Source: Nocardiopsis_B sediminis
Lineage (GTDB): Bacteria; Actinomycetota; Actinomycetes; Streptosporangiales; Streptosporangiaceae
Length of the DNA stretch: 64,000 nucleotides
Assembly (NCBI RefSeq): GCF_042650565.1
Contig: NZ_JBHSBH010000007.1
Coordinates: forward strand, 496,001 to 560,000
Reading direction: 5' to 3'
Shown: in pieces, positions 41,211-49,280 of the stretch
Layout of the letters: every line of letters begins with the position of its first letter
How positions within the stretch are numbered: position 1 is the stretch's first letter
Program-made: the position numbers and the translations under genes
Notes under the pieces: model-generated
Told to the model about the DNA's origin: nothing
Seen by the model: the letters and a program-made list of their open reading frames with translations, nothing else
Databases searched by the model: none

Positions 41211-42182
41211 ATGATCGAAACGGAGCTTTCCACCGAGCACCTCCCGCCGAGCGACCGGTTCGCCTATTGGAACGAGATCTATCCCCAGGCACTCGTGCCC
41301 TGCGTTCTTCAATCCGATGCCACCGACGACTTCCGTGTGCGGGCGCTCCACCTTGACCTGGGGTCCGTGCAGGTCTCCAAGATCGCCATGCCATTGAGCC
41401 GCGTGGTCCGGCCGGCCAGGCTCGTTCGCCAGCGCGACCCCGAGACCTATTTCCTGTTGTGCAATCTACGCGGAGGCCACCAATTCACCCAGGCGGGTCG
41501 CGAATCGTTCTGGGGACGGCGGGAGCTGCTGTTCTACGACTCCTCGCGCCCGTACCACGGGACGATGCTCCCCGAGGGAGACGACGAACGCTCCACCTTG
41601 ATCATCACTCAGTTTCCCCGCGACCTACTCCCGCTGCCGCCCGACGAGCTCGACTCCCTCGTCTCCACCAACCTGCCCGGCACGGGGATCGAACCGTTGC
41701 TGATCCACTGCCTCTCCGAGCTTAGCTATGGGAGCAGGCGTCACACTCCCGCCGACGCCGCCCGCCTCTCATCGGTGGCGCTGGACCTGATCACCGCACT
41801 GTTCGCGCACATCCTGGAAGCGGATGCCGCAGTGCTGCCCGAGACCCACCATCGCGTCCTCGCCACCCGGATCCGCGCGTTCATCGAGGCCCGCCTCCCC
41901 GACCCCGGCCTTACCCCGGCCGCCATAGCGGCGGCCCACCATATCTCGCTCGGACACCTGCACCGTGTCTTCGACGCAGGCAGAGGCCAAGGGGTGGCCG
42001 CCTGGATCCGACAGCGCCGCCTCCAGCGCTGCCGCCGCGACCTGTCCGACCCCGCACTGGCCGTCCACCCCATCCAGGCGATCGCCTCGCGCTGGGGATT
42101 CACCGATAGCCCCCACTTCAGCAGGGTCTTCCGCGCGGCGTACGGCATGAGCCCCCGCGAGTACCGCCACCAGTGGGAGTAG
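41211..42182 (+). CDS. AraC family transcriptional regulator
   Basis: A 323-aa protein. Residues about 10-200 form the AraC-binding-like sensor (PPSDRFAYWNEI, RDPETYFLLCNLRGGHQFTQAGR, LLFYDSSRPYHG). The C-terminal 100 residues hold two helix-turn-helix units: LTPAAIAAAHHISLGHLHRVFD and IQAIASRWGFTDSPHFSRVFRAAYGMSPREYR. The protein at 58489-59457 in the right flank has the same plan. It sits in the island beside no obvious operon; its target is unknown. Confidence 0.92.
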   Translation: MIETELSTEHLPPSDRFAYWNEIYPQALVPCVLQSDATDDFRVRALHLDLGSVQVSKIAMPLSRVVRPARLVRQRDPETYFLLCNLRGGHQFTQAGRESFWGRRELLFYDSSRPYHGTMLPEGDDERSTLIITQFPRDLLPLPPDELDSLVSTNLPGTGIEPLLIHCLSELSYGSRRHTPADAARLSSVALDLITALFAHILEADAAVLPETHHRVLATRIRAFIEARLPDPGLTPAAIAAAHHISLGHLHRVFDAGRGQGVAAWIRQRRLQRCRRDLSDPALAVHPIQAIASRWGFTDSPHFSRVFRAAYGMSPREYRHQWE

Positions 42183-42314
42183 CGCCGCGCACGGATCGAC
42201 AAGAACCGGTGACGCATCGACAAGACGTCCGCGGCCCGCACCGGCAGTCTCGACGGTGCGGGTCACATCTCAGCGCACCCGGAGGGGTGCGCACCCGTGC
42301 GAAGGAGGACCACC

Positions 42315-42707
42315 GTGCACAAGCTGCTGCTAGGGGCTGTCTTCGGGGCCACTGTTCTGGCTTCTCCCACGCTCGCTCCGAACTCCGAGGCCGCTGCTTC
42401 ACCCGTCCTTGCCGACAGCGCGCAGACGTACGACGCCCAAGCCTGCGCGCAGACGTCAGGTAACACCGCCGGGGTGTGCTTCTACCCGGCCAGAGGAAAC
42501 CGTCTCACACTCTGGGACAACGCGTGCGACGGCCACAGGGCATACGCCGAAGTCGCGTACGACGCGAGAAATTACGAATGGAGGCCCACGACACAGTGCG
42601 GGCGGAACTACTCCAGAACAATCACCTATAACGGGGGACAAATCAGGGTGAGGGCGTGTGTCGAGGACTGGGGGGAGAACACGTGCTCGAGGTGGGCCAT
42701 CTACTAG
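42315..42707 (+). CDS. secreted small Cys-rich protein
   Basis: A 130-aa protein. The GTG at 42315 is chosen: AAGGAGGA lies 6 bases upstream and the product then begins with a standard Sec signal (MHKLLLGAVFGATVLASP, cleavage near ADSA or SEAAA). The mature part, about 95 residues, has six cysteines in the pattern QACAQTS, GVCFYPARG, NACDG, TTQCGRN, RACVED, NTCSRW, so three disulfides are likely. It resembles peptidase-inhibitor or lectin-like small exported proteins of actinomycetes, but I cannot name the family. Confidence 0.65.
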   Translation: MHKLLLGAVFGATVLASPTLAPNSEAAASPVLADSAQTYDAQACAQTSGNTAGVCFYPARGNRLTLWDNACDGHRAYAEVAYDARNYEWRPTTQCGRNYSRTITYNGGQIRVRACVEDWGENTCSRWAIY

Positions 42708-42862
42708 TGAACGTGTCCGCTTGGTCCGCTGTTGTGGGAGTGGTCGGCGATCGACTCGGGGTTCGCCACGCCAGCGATGACCCACACAGTGCGCGGGTGG
42801 CGCTTGAGCAGCCTGACGTCGTAGAGGAAGTCGACGGCCGCGGTGTCGTGCTGGTCGGTCAT
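42704..42862 (-). pseudogene. HD-domain protein, N-terminal remnant
   Basis: A 52-aa product MTDQHDTAAVDFLYDVRLLK, then RHPRTVWVIAGVANPESIADHS. It matches the start of YfbR-like HD-domain proteins up to and including the first HD histidine (ADHS), then runs out of frame and stops. The rest of the phosphohydrolase is missing. Its start overlaps the stop of the upstream regulator relic (ATGA), preserving a known two-gene arrangement of actinomycetes. Confidence 0.5.
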
Positions 42863-43350
42863 GGGGCAAGCCCTTCTACCCTCCGCTGGATCATCCGAAG
42901 AGCGTAGAGCACCTCTTTCAGTTCCCGTCGCGATTGCGAGGACACGGTCCCCTCGTCGAGAGTCTTGGAGACGATCGGCGCCAGGTCGCCCGCGATCTTC
43001 CCGCTGAGCAGGGTCGGCTTGCGGATGATCAGAGCCCAGAGGGTCTGGACGACCACGTCAACGTAGGCGTTGCCGGCGTCTGTCAGCTTGGTCACGAGGT
43101 GACGGAGCAGACGGTCGCCGCGCCAGGAGTCGAGGTCGAGCTCGACCATGAAGGTGTCCGCCAGCTGCGGGTCGGCGATCTCCCCGAGCCAGTACGACCA
43201 GTAGTTCAGGTTCGCGATCTCGCAGGCGTCGGTGGAGATGTGCACGTCGATGAACCGCGGCAGCGCCTCGGCAGCGCCGGTGCGCGCCAGGGAGTGGGCG
43301 CCGGAGCGGACGACCGCCCACGACGTTGTCCATGTCCGCCGTCATCAGTC
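42859..43350 (-). pseudogene. XRE-type regulator, C-terminal remnant
   Basis: The clear part is MHISTDACEIANLNYWSYWLGEIADPQ and the following helices (RGDRLLRHLVTKLTDAG, SQSRRELKEVLYALRM). This is the C-terminal half of actinobacterial XRE-family regulators that precede HD-domain genes. Upstream the frame shifts near 43320: MTADMDNVV is in one frame, SGAHSLARTGAAEALPRFIDV in the other. No HTH is found farther upstream. The region 43350-43836 shows only scattered frames, nothing I can support. Confidence 0.45.
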
Positions 43351-43836
43351 CTGACGCGCACGGCGGGACCCTCCCGGATGAGGACATCGCTGTGGTGCGG
43401 GGGCTCGAACTCGATGTCGACACCTTCACGCCAGCAGCCGAGTTCGAACGGCGGCTCGAACCGCTCCGGATCGTCGGACCGCACCTGCCCAAGCACATGA
43501 GCCGGCGGGAGTAGAAGACGGCGAAGCGCACACCGCCGGGGGCGGTGCCTCTCAGCGTAAGGATCCGGTTTCATGAGACTCAAACCCGTAGGAACCTCCG
43601 AATTCGTGACCGAGTGCATGCATACGACTGCGCATCGTATTGAATCTCGTCTACGGTCAACACCCTTGGATGGGGCACTGGCTTCGCCGGACACGGCACT
43701 GTCCGGTCCCCCGCCGCGCGGTGGCCGACTCGGGACGTACCCCTTGGATTGTCTCCGCAGCGAACCATAATGCGTTCAACCGGTTCACCCCTCCGCCCAC
43801 GATTCCTCGAACCCGCCCCGCCCCGAGGAGCCCTCC

Positions 43837-44199
43837 GTGGCCCGTGACCTCCCCACCGAACTCAAGGCAACCCGCATCCTGCTGTTCGCCTTCGCCGGGC
43901 TGTCCTTCGCCGCATCCGCCGGCACCCTGATCTCCTGGGGTGCCGCACCCGGCATGATGCTGGCGACCTTCCTGTTCGTCGCGCTCCCCGGCGCCGCCGC
44001 CCTGCTGTTCGGGGTGTTCGTCGCCCGCGGCGGGCCTCTGCTGTTCTGGCTGCTCATCGTCATGTGCGGCTTCTGGGTGCTGTCCGCGCTGAGCAACGTC
44101 GCCGCCGGACCGGCGTGGATGATCCAGATCCTCTGGCCGATCGCCGTGCTCGCGCTGCTCCTGCGCCGCCCCTCCCGGGACTTCCTCCTCCCCCGCTGA
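43837..44199 (+). CDS. four-helix small membrane protein of toxin cassette 3
   Basis: A 120-aa protein with GTG start and a GAGGAG ribosome binding site 6 bases before it. It begins MARDLPTELKATRILLFAFAG and shows four hydrophobic helices (residues about 12-30, 37-57, 62-83 and 90-110), ending in a short basic tail. Size, start codon, topology and position match those of cassettes 1 and 2. It is 75 bases upstream of the toxin. Confidence 0.75.
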   Translation: MARDLPTELKATRILLFAFAGLSFAASAGTLISWGAAPGMMLATFLFVALPGAAALLFGVFVARGGPLLFWLLIVMCGFWVLSALSNVAAGPAWMIQILWPIAVLALLLRRPSRDFLLPR

Positions 44200-44274
44200 C
44201 GGGCCCCACCCCGTTACCCCTCTTCCCTCTTCCACCCTCGACTTCGCCTCCCTCCCACAGCCCCGGTGGCCCCC

Positions 44275-46263
44275 ATGATGCGAAGAATCCACGACCCCGA
44301 ACGCGGCGCGAACTTCGTCGAATACGCCGCAATCATCCTGCTGGTGGCCGCGATCGCGAGCACCGTGCTGGCCTCCGGGATCACCGACCGCCCCGGCCGC
44401 ATGATCGCCGACGCCCTGGACTCCATCGGCTCCGACTCCCCCGGTGAAGCGGGAGACCCGGCCCAGCCGCTGCAAGGGAGCGACGGAGGCGGAACGGAGC
44501 CCCCCGCTCTGGACACGGACGCCCCGCAAGGGGGCGAACAGCCCGGGGACACGCCTGCCAGCGATTCAGGCGAAGGTCCCGGTGAGGGCGACGGTCCCGA
44601 TGACGGCAGAGGCGAGGTGGTCCCGCCCGGTCTCGGATTCCGCATCCCCGGCCTCGGCCCGGCCGCACCCGGCACCGACCGCCCCCTGGGGCTGGGCGAT
44701 CTCGGGGGCATCACCTCCTCCGTACTGCCCGGCGGTGGCCTGCTGGAACCGGTCGGGCTGCGCGGCCTGGACGATCTGCCCGGACACGACTTCTGGGCCG
44801 ACCTGCCCGACCTCGGCTACCGCCAGATCGCTCCCTTCTCGGGGATCGGGATCCTTGGGAACCTGGCTGAGGCGGCCGGGGGCGAGGACGGTCCGCTGGG
44901 GGAAATCCTCGGATTCGACGACGAGACCGGCGAGATCCTCACCGGAACCCTCGAAGGACTGGCCAACACCGTCCTGCACCCGGTGGAAACCGGCAAGAGT
45001 GCCTGGGAGTCACTGACCGGGACCATAGGGGAGATCGAGGACGACTCCGAGGAGAGACAGGACGACTTCGAGCGGCGGTGGGACCAGGGCCGGTACTTCG
45101 ATGCGATCCGGGGCCATGTCTGGGACACCTTCTGGGAGGCTTCGCCAAGCCCTGGCCGGCTCCTCGTCCCGGAAGAGGCCCGCGAGCACTTCCGCAACGG
45201 CGAGTACGGGCGGGGCGCCGCCCAAGTCGCCGCCGCCATCGGGGAACTGCTCCCCCAAGGCCGCGGCCTGGGCGCCGCCCGCCGCCTGCCCACCCCCGAG
45301 CCCCCCGAACGCCCCGGAACCGGGCCGCAGCACCTGGCCGAGGGGCAGCACCCCGGAGACGGCGAAGAACCCGACGGCGGCGGCGACGGCCCTGCCTGTC
45401 GGCCTCGCAACAGCTTCGTACCGGGCACCCCGGTGCTGCTGGCCGACGGCACCGCGATGCCGATCGAGGACGTGGTGGTGGGCGACGAGGTCCTGGCCTT
45501 TGACCCGCTGACCGGTGAAGAGGGCCCACGTGAGGTCACCGACCTCATCTCCAGCGCGGGCGCCAAGACCCTCGTCATCCTCGCCATCGACACCGGCGAC
45601 GACACCACCGGCACCATCACGGCGACTGACGCCCACCCCTTCTGGGTCCCCGACCGCGCGGAGTGGGTCGCCGCCGTCGACCTGGAGCCGGGAACCTGGC
45701 TGCGCACCTCGGCAGGCACCTGGGCCCAGGTCACCGCCGTCGACACCCACACCACCGACGCCCAGCGGGTCCACAATCTCACCATCGCCGACCTTCACAC
45801 CTACTACGTCGGTGACAGCGCGGGGTCACTGCTCGTCCACAATCAGGATGGGTGCCGCACCGGCCGGGTGACGTTCCGCGCCAACGACCTGGCGACGGAG
45901 TCCTACGAGTACCGTGCGGGCCGCCACCCCGATAACAGCACCCCCATCGCCCCCAACAGGAACGTTTCCACGTTCGAGTACACCGACGCCAACGGCGACA
46001 CCCAGACGATCACTCGCGCCAACGACCCCGGTGGCCGGCACGCCGAAGAGATCATCATGGATGAACTCGACGAATTGGGGATCGCCGACAGCGACGTGAC
46101 CGGTATCTACTCCGAACGCGTGCCGTGCAGTCAGAGCGGACACGACTGCGGTATCCAGGTGGGCCGCTACTCCAACGCCGACATATCCTTCACTCTGGGC
46201 GGGTCCACCTCACAGAACGCTCAGGACATCTCCGCGTACATGCGCGAGAACGGGGATCGGTGA
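44275..46263 (+). CDS. polymorphic toxin 3: Flp-pilin-like signal, HINT, deaminase tip (intact)
   Basis: A 662-aa toxin. The ATG at 44275 aligns with the other two starts (MMRRIHDPERG then ANFVEYAAIILLV), the Flp prepilin pattern. A Gly/Pro/acidic region (about 45-370) leads to a pretoxin-HINT domain (about 378-525, VPGTPVLLADGTAMPIEDVVVGDEVL to LLVHNQDG). The tip (525-662) has a zinc-deaminase signature: HAEEIIMDEL near residue 588 (zinc His and catalytic Glu) and PC-SQSG-HDC near 616 (zinc cysteines). Such tips deaminate bases in nucleic acids or nucleotides; the substrate cannot be told. It is the intact counterpart of toxin 1. Immunity gene 4 bases downstream. Confidence 0.87.
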   Translation: MMRRIHDPERGANFVEYAAIILLVAAIASTVLASGITDRPGRMIADALDSIGSDSPGEAGDPAQPLQGSDGGGTEPPALDTDAPQGGEQPGDTPASDSGEGPGEGDGPDDGRGEVVPPGLGFRIPGLGPAAPGTDRPLGLGDLGGITSSVLPGGGLLEPVGLRGLDDLPGHDFWADLPDLGYRQIAPFSGIGILGNLAEAAGGEDGPLGEILGFDDETGEILTGTLEGLANTVLHPVETGKSAWESLTGTIGEIEDDSEERQDDFERRWDQGRYFDAIRGHVWDTFWEASPSPGRLLVPEEAREHFRNGEYGRGAAQVAAAIGELLPQGRGLGAARRLPTPEPPERPGTGPQHLAEGQHPGDGEEPDGGGDGPACRPRNSFVPGTPVLLADGTAMPIEDVVVGDEVLAFDPLTGEEGPREVTDLISSAGAKTLVILAIDTGDDTTGTITATDAHPFWVPDRAEWVAAVDLEPGTWLRTSAGTWAQVTAVDTHTTDAQRVHNLTIADLHTYYVGDSAGSLLVHNQDGCRTGRVTFRANDLATESYEYRAGRHPDNSTPIAPNRNVSTFEYTDANGDTQTITRANDPGGRHAEEIIMDELDELGIADSDVTGIYSERVPCSQSGHDCGIQVGRYSNADISFTLGGSTSQNAQDISAYMRENGDR

Positions 46264-46267
46264 CGCC

Positions 46268-46837
46268 ATGGCCGACCGGCACGACGACCTGCGCGTCCGA
46301 GCCGACCGTGTCCTGGACGATGCCTATGCCCTGCCGTTGGATGAAATCGTCGATGCGCGGTCCGCTGCTCCGCTGAGCACGGCGGTGGAGGCGTGGGACG
46401 TTCCCGCCGAGGATCACGCGGCCTTGCAACGCTGGGGCTTGCCGGAGCAGATCAAGGAGAAGTTCTTCGAGAACGCGCCGCAGGACGGCGCAGAGCCGGA
46501 ACTCTCCCGTTCGGGCCGGGGCCTCTACCGGCTGGGGCGGTTCAATCGGCTCACCATCGGTGTCGAAGCGGGGACGGGTCGAGTGAGGGCCCTGCCCCGT
46601 GACCCTGACAAGGCGAACATCGAGTTCAATCACTCACTCACGCGATACATCGAATGCGCCTGGCGCTGGCACAGCGCCCTACCCGTATTGATCGAACTCG
46701 TCAACTGGGCATGGGACCCGGATCAGCTCGACTTCTATGAGGAGAAGCGCCAGGCCGTCGGACGCCACATCGCCGCCATCGACCCCGACGTTGCGAGCGC
46801 TGCTTCCTCGCTCTGGCAATCGATCACCGATATCTGA
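46268..46837 (+). CDS. SUKH-4-type immunity protein of cassette 3
   Basis: A 189-aa protein starting 4 bases after the toxin stop. It is very like the protein at 4609-5178 throughout (LDEIVDARSAAPLSTAVEAWDV, LQRWGLPEQIKEKFFENAPQ, RLGRFNRLTIGVEAGTGRV, FNHSLTRYIECAWRW). The SUKH-like strand core and late helix are visible. Differences are scattered rather than clustered, so the pair diverged as whole cassettes. It should block the deaminase tip in the cytosol. Confidence 0.8.
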   Translation: MADRHDDLRVRADRVLDDAYALPLDEIVDARSAAPLSTAVEAWDVPAEDHAALQRWGLPEQIKEKFFENAPQDGAEPELSRSGRGLYRLGRFNRLTIGVEAGTGRVRALPRDPDKANIEFNHSLTRYIECAWRWHSALPVLIELVNWAWDPDQLDFYEEKRQAVGRHIAAIDPDVASAASSLWQSITDI

Positions 46838-47235
46838 GCGACCCACCCGATAGCCGCCGCAGGGCGTCACCGATTTCCCTGCGGTGCTTGGCGGCGGCGT
46901 TTCCGGGCATGGGGCAGCCCGCACGCGCCATATCCGGCGTATCCGCCCGCGTGCACCGGTGGGTGGCCATAGCCCGGAGGTAGCGCGGTGCCGGGATTCG
47001 GGCGGGTACCCCGAGCGGGGCCCGGGGGGTAGTGCCCCCCGGAAGAGCGGCGAAGTCCGGGCCGGGTCTGCTCGGTGGCGGTTCCATGAACGGCGGGGTG
47101 GGGGTAGCTCGCGGGCGTGTTCCTTCTGTAGGGGGGCGGGCGCATCCTCCGGCTGGTCGCCGACAGCGCCCATCCGGTTATCCCTCGAAGCATGCGTGGG
47201 GATGGCCGCGCGAGATCCCTCTCATCCGACCGTGC
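46838..47235. other. non-coding or unexplained gap
   Basis: About 400 bases between the SUKH-like gene and the minus-strand hypothetical gene. Frames here are Arg/Gly/Pro-rich shadows with no recognisable domain, ribosome binding site or RNA structure. I see nothing to annotate. Confidence 0.4.
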
Positions 47236-48204
47236 TCAGCCGGAGCCCAGCGCGGGCAGCGCCAGGGCCGACCCGAGCCGACCACCGCTGCCAGAGGCCG
47301 CGCGGTGGGCCTGCACCGTTGATGCGGCCAGATCCGCGGCCCCGGCGTGGGCACCGTGGTCGGCGTACAGGACGAACCGGCGCTGGCGCAATGCCGCCAC
47401 GACGACCTCGGCGCCCGCGTGGGCGCGCTGCGCGAGTCGGCTGCGCTCGTCGGCGGCGGCCTGTTCTGCTGCCTCGGGATCGCTGTCGATGTCCACATAC
47501 GTGCACCCGTAATCCTGGGCCGCGGGGTTCATGCTCAGGGTGACTTCGCCGTGTGCCGACAGGCTCATCCGCAGGTCGCCGCACCAGTAGACGGCGTCGC
47601 GCCCCCAGTGGGTGTAGTAGTCCTCCACCTGCGGCCACGGATCGTGGTGCGACCAGGTGGAGGGCAGCGCGCGCCGGATGTCGGCAATGATGCTGTAGCC
47701 CTCCAGGTAGGTGGTGACGTCCTCGTCCAGCCCGTCTCCGGCTTCCAGGGCGATGACGGGCGGCGGCAGGCGGTCCTTGGCATGGGCCGCCACGATTCGG
47801 TCGCGCAGGTGCTGGCGCGAGCGCGCCAGCTCGGCCTCGGCCTCTTTCACCTCGGTGGTCGCGGCGCGCAGGCGCCCCACGGCCAGCTGCTTGCGCGATG
47901 CTTGGAGCACGATGTCGGGCTCGTCCTTGGCGTCCTCATCAGGGATCCACAGGCGCATGCGCAGGTCCGCAATGACGGCGGAGCCGGAGACCTCACGCGT
48001 GATCGGCTCCAAGGCGTCGTCGAGTTCGCGCACAGCGACCTCTGCCGGGTCGTCCCAGCAGTCCCACAGGTGGTTCAACCCCGTCATGTCATGGTCCTCG
48101 ACGCCGGCGAAGTGCTGGGTGTCGAAGGGGCGCCATGTCGGATCTCTGTCGATCCGCACGTCGAACCGCCAGGTGACCGTGTCGCCGTTGCCTCCAAGGC
48201 CCAT
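47236..48204 (-). CDS. hypothetical protein with central coiled coil
   Basis: A 322-aa protein; I use the ATG at 48204 (MGLGGNGDTVTWRFDVRIDRDP) because the longer frame to 48333 is low-complexity. Features: a strand-rich first 90 residues, a predicted coiled coil at about 105-150 (QLAVGRLRAATTEVKEAEAELARSRQHL), a WSHHDPWPQVEDYYTHWGRDAVYWCGDLRM segment and an Ala-rich tail. No family is recognised. It stands alone in the island, divergent from the next gene. Confidence 0.55.
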   Translation of the reverse strand: MGLGGNGDTVTWRFDVRIDRDPTWRPFDTQHFAGVEDHDMTGLNHLWDCWDDPAEVAVRELDDALEPITREVSGSAVIADLRMRLWIPDEDAKDEPDIVLQASRKQLAVGRLRAATTEVKEAEAELARSRQHLRDRIVAAHAKDRLPPPVIALEAGDGLDEDVTTYLEGYSIIADIRRALPSTWSHHDPWPQVEDYYTHWGRDAVYWCGDLRMSLSAHGEVTLSMNPAAQDYGCTYVDIDSDPEAAEQAAADERSRLAQRAHAGAEVVVAALRQRRFVLYADHGAHAGAADLAASTVQAHRAASGSGGRLGSALALPALGSG

Positions 48205-48401
48205 GGCCCGCCTCCTGCGCTCTCGTGGTGGTGGATGCCAGTGCACCAGCTCGTGTGCTGGGCCGGGCGCCGACGCGCCGGGCGCAGGCACGGGCCCGAT
48301 CGGCAGTCTGAGGGAGCCTGCGGCCGGTGACACCCTCCGATTGCCACCACTTTACGCAATCATTCAATCACTCCGAGTTGGTGATTGAAGGGATGGTCGA
48401 G

Positions 48402-48731
48402 ATGGGCAAATCAGCGCGCCTGCGGCGGCAGCGGCCGGTCAGCCTCGTCTTCTGTGACGTCGACTACGAACGCGGTTCTGGAGCCCATGGACAGGGCGTC
48501 AAACGGGTGCCGCCCGAGGGATGGGTGATCGGCCGGGCCGGACTTCTCGACGCCCGGTGGGACGGCCGCGACCTCGACATCACCGGCGATGGCCTGATCG
48601 AGGGCCCACGGCCGGCCAGCGCCCTCATCCGCGCCCTCGACACCGCTGAGACGACGGTGGTGGGCCACGGCCTGCTCACCTCCGACCTGCGCGCGGCCGT
48701 CGGCAGCGGTCTCGTTGCGGCCGCAGGGTAG
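48402..48731 (+). CDS. short protein with exonuclease-like (RNase H fold) motifs
   Basis: A 109-aa frame; GAAGGG lies upstream of two possible ATGs (48393 and 48402). LVFCDVDYE near the N-terminus and ETTVVGHGLLTSDLRAA near the C-terminus resemble the first two motifs of DnaQ/DEDD 3'-5' exonucleases. The third motif is absent and the protein stops soon after. It is either a truncated exonuclease or a small unrelated protein. Low certainty. Confidence 0.4.
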   Translation: MGKSARLRRQRPVSLVFCDVDYERGSGAHGQGVKRVPPEGWVIGRAGLLDARWDGRDLDITGDGLIEGPRPASALIRALDTAETTVVGHGLLTSDLRAAVGSGLVAAAG

Positions 48732-48874
48732 GGGATGCGTGCATGGGTCCTCCCATCAAGAAGCCGCGCACACGGCGGGGCGGAAAAGTTTCCGGTAGGG
48801 CTGTCCGCATCCGGACGTTGCCTCTGCGGGGGCGATCCCCGCAGGGTTAAGGGAACGACGAACGGAGGGTTCGA

Positions 48875-49027
48875 ATGAGCACCAACACGTTGGCGAAGCT
48901 GTCGCCATTTTCGGAAGACCCCGATCCAGAAGGCGAAATTGGCGAGCCGGCGTCGGATGAGCCCGATGGCGGGGCCGACGACCCGGTGAGCGATAAGCCA
49001 GACGGAGCGGTCGGCGACCCGACCTGA
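48875..49027 (+). CDS. 50-aa acidic small protein
   Basis: ATG start with a strong GGAGGG 5 bases upstream. The product MSTNTLAKLSPFSED, then PDPEGEIGEPASDEPDGGAD is almost entirely acidic after residue 14, with no cysteine and no hydrophobic helix. The Shine-Dalgarno is the main evidence of translation. It lies before the kinase gene on the same strand (about 250 bases apart). A precursor-peptide-like split (short leader-like start, acidic remainder) is possible but unproven. Confidence 0.4.
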   Translation: MSTNTLAKLSPFSEDPDPEGEIGEPASDEPDGGADDPVSDKPDGAVGDPT

Positions 49028-49280
49028 AGTCACGGCGCACTGGATTGCGGCCGCTCGTCCGCCGTGGTTCCGGAACGTTCCACCGGGCCGAAAAGCACGG
49101 CGCATTGCCGAGGTCAGGTCAACCACAGCCCCAAGGGCGTGGTGTACCGGGTTATCGCGAGGTGACGCCGGGGACCCGGGCAGAAGAACGGAAGTCACGC
49201 AGAAAACACAATTCCCATATGGGGACGAAGGGGCGAGAACTTGCTGTACGTACCGAGGTGGCCACCATAGGGTCTTGCCC

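Noticed and set aside
43573..43770. Small ORFs between the XRE relic and cassette 3
   Set aside because: No ribosome binding site, no domain and no consistent codon pattern.
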